Source of the DNA: Flaviramulus sp.
GTDB taxonomy: Bacteria > Bacteroidota > Bacteroidia > Flavobacteriales > Flavobacteriaceae
Reading direction: 5' to 3'
NCBI GenBank assembly: GCA_023255235.1
Contig: JALRJA010000402.1
Location: 1 to 8,027 of the forward strand
Length of the DNA: 8,027 nucleotides
The translations under genes were made by a program, and so were the position numbers. The notes beneath the pieces were generated by a model that searched no databases, was not told where the DNA came from, and worked only from the letters and a program-made list of their open reading frames with translations. The number at the start of each line of letters is the position of its first letter. Position 1 is the stretch's first letter. Positions 6,551-8,027 of the stretch are shown here, piece after piece.

Positions 6551-8027
6551 CTATTTATTAATACCCCATTGCTTATTTGGTTTAGAGCCCATAACAAAAT
6601 GCAATGTACCGCCATTTAATAATTGTTGATGAGAAATGGTTGTTGTATTAAAGGGTTTTTTATTTAAAGTTGCTGACTGAATGTACAGGTTTTTATCTGA
6701 AACGTTTTCTGATTTAATTACAAATGTTTTATTATTATTAAGATTGATTGTTACCTTTTCAAAAATAGGACTTCCAATTTGGTAATCTCCAGAAGCTGGA
6801 TTTACAGGATACAATCCAATAGAGCTAAACACATACCAAGCACTCATTTGCCCACAATCTTCATTACCACTCAATCCATTAGGTGTGGTATTATATTGTG
6901 TATTCATAATATGTCGTGCCCAATATTGTGTACGCCAAGGTTGCTTGGCATGATTAAACATATAAGCTGTGTGATGGCTAGGTTCATTTCCGTGAGCATA
7001 CTGCCCAATTAATCCTGTTATATCTACTGAAATATTATCGCCTGTAATTTCAGAACTTTCGGTAAATAATTGTTCTAACCGAGCTGTAAAAGCCTTATTA
7101 CCTCCGTGTAGATCTATAAGACTTTGTACTGCATGCGGTACAAACCAACTATGTTGCCATGCGTTTCCTTCTGTATAATCTGTTTGTTTTCTATGGTTTG
7201 AGTGTTTGGGATCAAAAGGTTTATTCCATGATTTTCCGTCAACAGATTTGCCACGCATAAAGCCTGAATCTTTATCAAATAACTCTTTAAAGGCTTTAGA
7301 ACGATTCAAGAAAAACTGATAATCATCTTTTTTTCCTAACGCTTTTGCCATTTGTGCTAAACACCAATCATCAAAAGCATATTCTAAAGTTATAGTAACC
7401 GATTCATCTAATAAACTATAAGGAATATACCCGTATTTTTTATAATGATTCAATCCGCGTTCATCTTGCATCATGGTGTTTTTCATGGCTTCATATACTT
7501 TTTGAGCATCAAAACCACCTATACCTTTTAAGTATGCTTCAACAATTACAGGAATAGAATGATACCCTGTCATGGTGTTGGTTTCATTAGCATATAATGT
7601 CCAGACTGGCAATATTTTTTTAGTCTCATAATATGCCAACATTGAGTTTACTATATCAGATACTTTATTGGGTGCTATTATGGTTAACAATGGATGTTGG
7701 GCTCTAAAAGTATCCCAGAGTGATAGTGTTGAATATGCCGTATAGTTTTTTGCAGTTGCAATAACATCATTTTCTAATCTAAACTGCCCGTTTTTATCAC
7801 TAAAAGTAACAGGTGCTAATTGTGTGTGATATAATGCTGAATAAAAAATAGTTTTTAATGAATCTATGGGTGTTTCAACTTCTATTGATTTTAATGCTGA
7901 ATTCCATAACTTTTTTGCAATTGTTTTTGTAGTTTCAAAATCAAAATTGGATACTTCCAAATTGTCTTTAGCATTTTCAATACTAACAGAAGATAGAGCA
8001 ACTTTTACAAATAATTTAGTGTTATTG
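6551..8027 (-). CDS. GH92 family exo-alpha-mannosidase, 5'-truncated by window edge
   Basis: Calcium-dependent, inverting exo-alpha-mannosidase of family GH92, the family Bacteroidota use to trim alpha-mannose from N-glycans and mannans. The frame is open through the window edge: 22 further codons precede the TTG at 7960, and they read like GH92 (VSIENAKDN), so the true start lies outside. About 491 residues are visible. GH92 proteins are usually near 750 residues, so the N-terminal beta-sandwich is mostly missing and any signal peptide cannot be seen. Conserved GH92 blocks run in order, numbered in the visible fragment: SLWDTFRAQHPL (about 101-112), EYAFDDWCLAQ (about 215), TEGNAWQ (about 285, probably carrying the catalytic acid), GNEPSHH (about 346-352) and GNEDCGQMSAW (about 387-397, acidic and probably base-bearing), ending in a TAG at 6551-6553. 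The family assignment is firm. Linkage specificity (1,2, 1,3, 1,4 or 1,6) cannot be assigned here. The symporter gene follows 10 bp downstream. Confidence 0.95.
   Translation of the reverse strand, partial: NNTKLFVKVALSSVSIENAKDNLEVSNFDFETTKTIAKKLWNSALKSIEVETPIDSLKTIFYSALYHTQLAPVTFSDKNGQFRLENDVIATAKNYTAYSTLSLWDTFRAQHPLLTIIAPNKVSDIVNSMLAYYETKKILPVWTLYANETNTMTGYHSIPVIVEAYLKGIGGFDAQKVYEAMKNTMMQDERGLNHYKKYGYIPYSLLDESVTITLEYAFDDWCLAQMAKALGKKDDYQFFLNRSKAFKELFDKDSGFMRGKSVDGKSWNKPFDPKHSNHRKQTDYTEGNAWQHSWFVPHAVQSLIDLHGGNKAFTARLEQLFTESSEITGDNISVDITGLIGQYAHGNEPSHHTAYMFNHAKQPWRTQYWARHIMNTQYNTTPNGLSGNEDCGQMSAWYVFSSIGLYPVNPASGDYQIGSPIFEKVTINLNNNKTFVIKSENVSDKNLYIQSATLNKKPFNTTTISHQQLLNGGTLHFVMGSKPNKQWGINK

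Noticed and set aside
6779..7012. Plus-strand 77-residue frame inside the GH92 gene
   Set aside because: It is antisense to the most conserved GH92 motifs, whose codon constraint explains the open frame.
7958..7960. TTG as start codon of the GH92 gene
   Set aside because: The frame stays open upstream to the window edge with GH92-like residues, so this is an internal Leu codon and the gene is truncated by the window.

Overview
The window is AT-rich DNA with every gene on the minus strand. AT-only leaders stand in front of the starts instead of Shine-Dalgarno sites (an AAAAATAT-type leader precedes two of the ATGs), and there are lipoproteins with short signal peptides and many glycoside hydrolases. 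Together these point to a Bacteroidota species, most likely a member of the Flavobacteriia. The species cannot be named from this window.

Layout in the direction of transcription (high to low coordinates): a 5'-truncated GH92 alpha-mannosidase (8027-6551); a sodium:solute symporter (6540-4663); a GH130 mannoside phosphorylase (4656-3691); a secreted CBM9-like protein (3673-2618); a lipoprotein with a GHL10/DUF187-like TIM barrel (2555-1446); a 118-bp gap holding an inverted repeat and a possible promoter element; a Tat-exported glycosylasparaginase (1327-305); a 99-bp gap with nothing recognisable; and the N-terminus of a GH20 beta-N-acetylhexosaminidase lipoprotein (205 to the window edge). 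The first four genes are 10, 6 and 17 bp apart, so they are almost certainly one transcript. The last three may be on the same message or may have an internal promoter.

Read together, this looks like a catabolic locus for N-linked glycans (GlcNAc-Asn glycoproteins), not simply a mannan locus. GH92 would trim alpha-mannose. An endo-acting enzyme would split the chitobiose core; no classical GH18, GH85 or GH163 is visible here, so the GHL10-like lipoprotein is the candidate. Glycosylasparaginase would cleave the remaining GlcNAc-Asn bond, and GH20 would remove terminal beta-GlcNAc. Man-beta-1,4-GlcNAc would enter through the symporter and be phosphorolysed in the cytoplasm by GH130. The enzyme families are seen in the sequence or are established knowledge. 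The assembled pathway, the symporter substrate and the role of the GHL10 and CBM9-like proteins are inference. No SusC/SusD pair, regulator, RNA gene, mobile element or CRISPR array is visible in the window.
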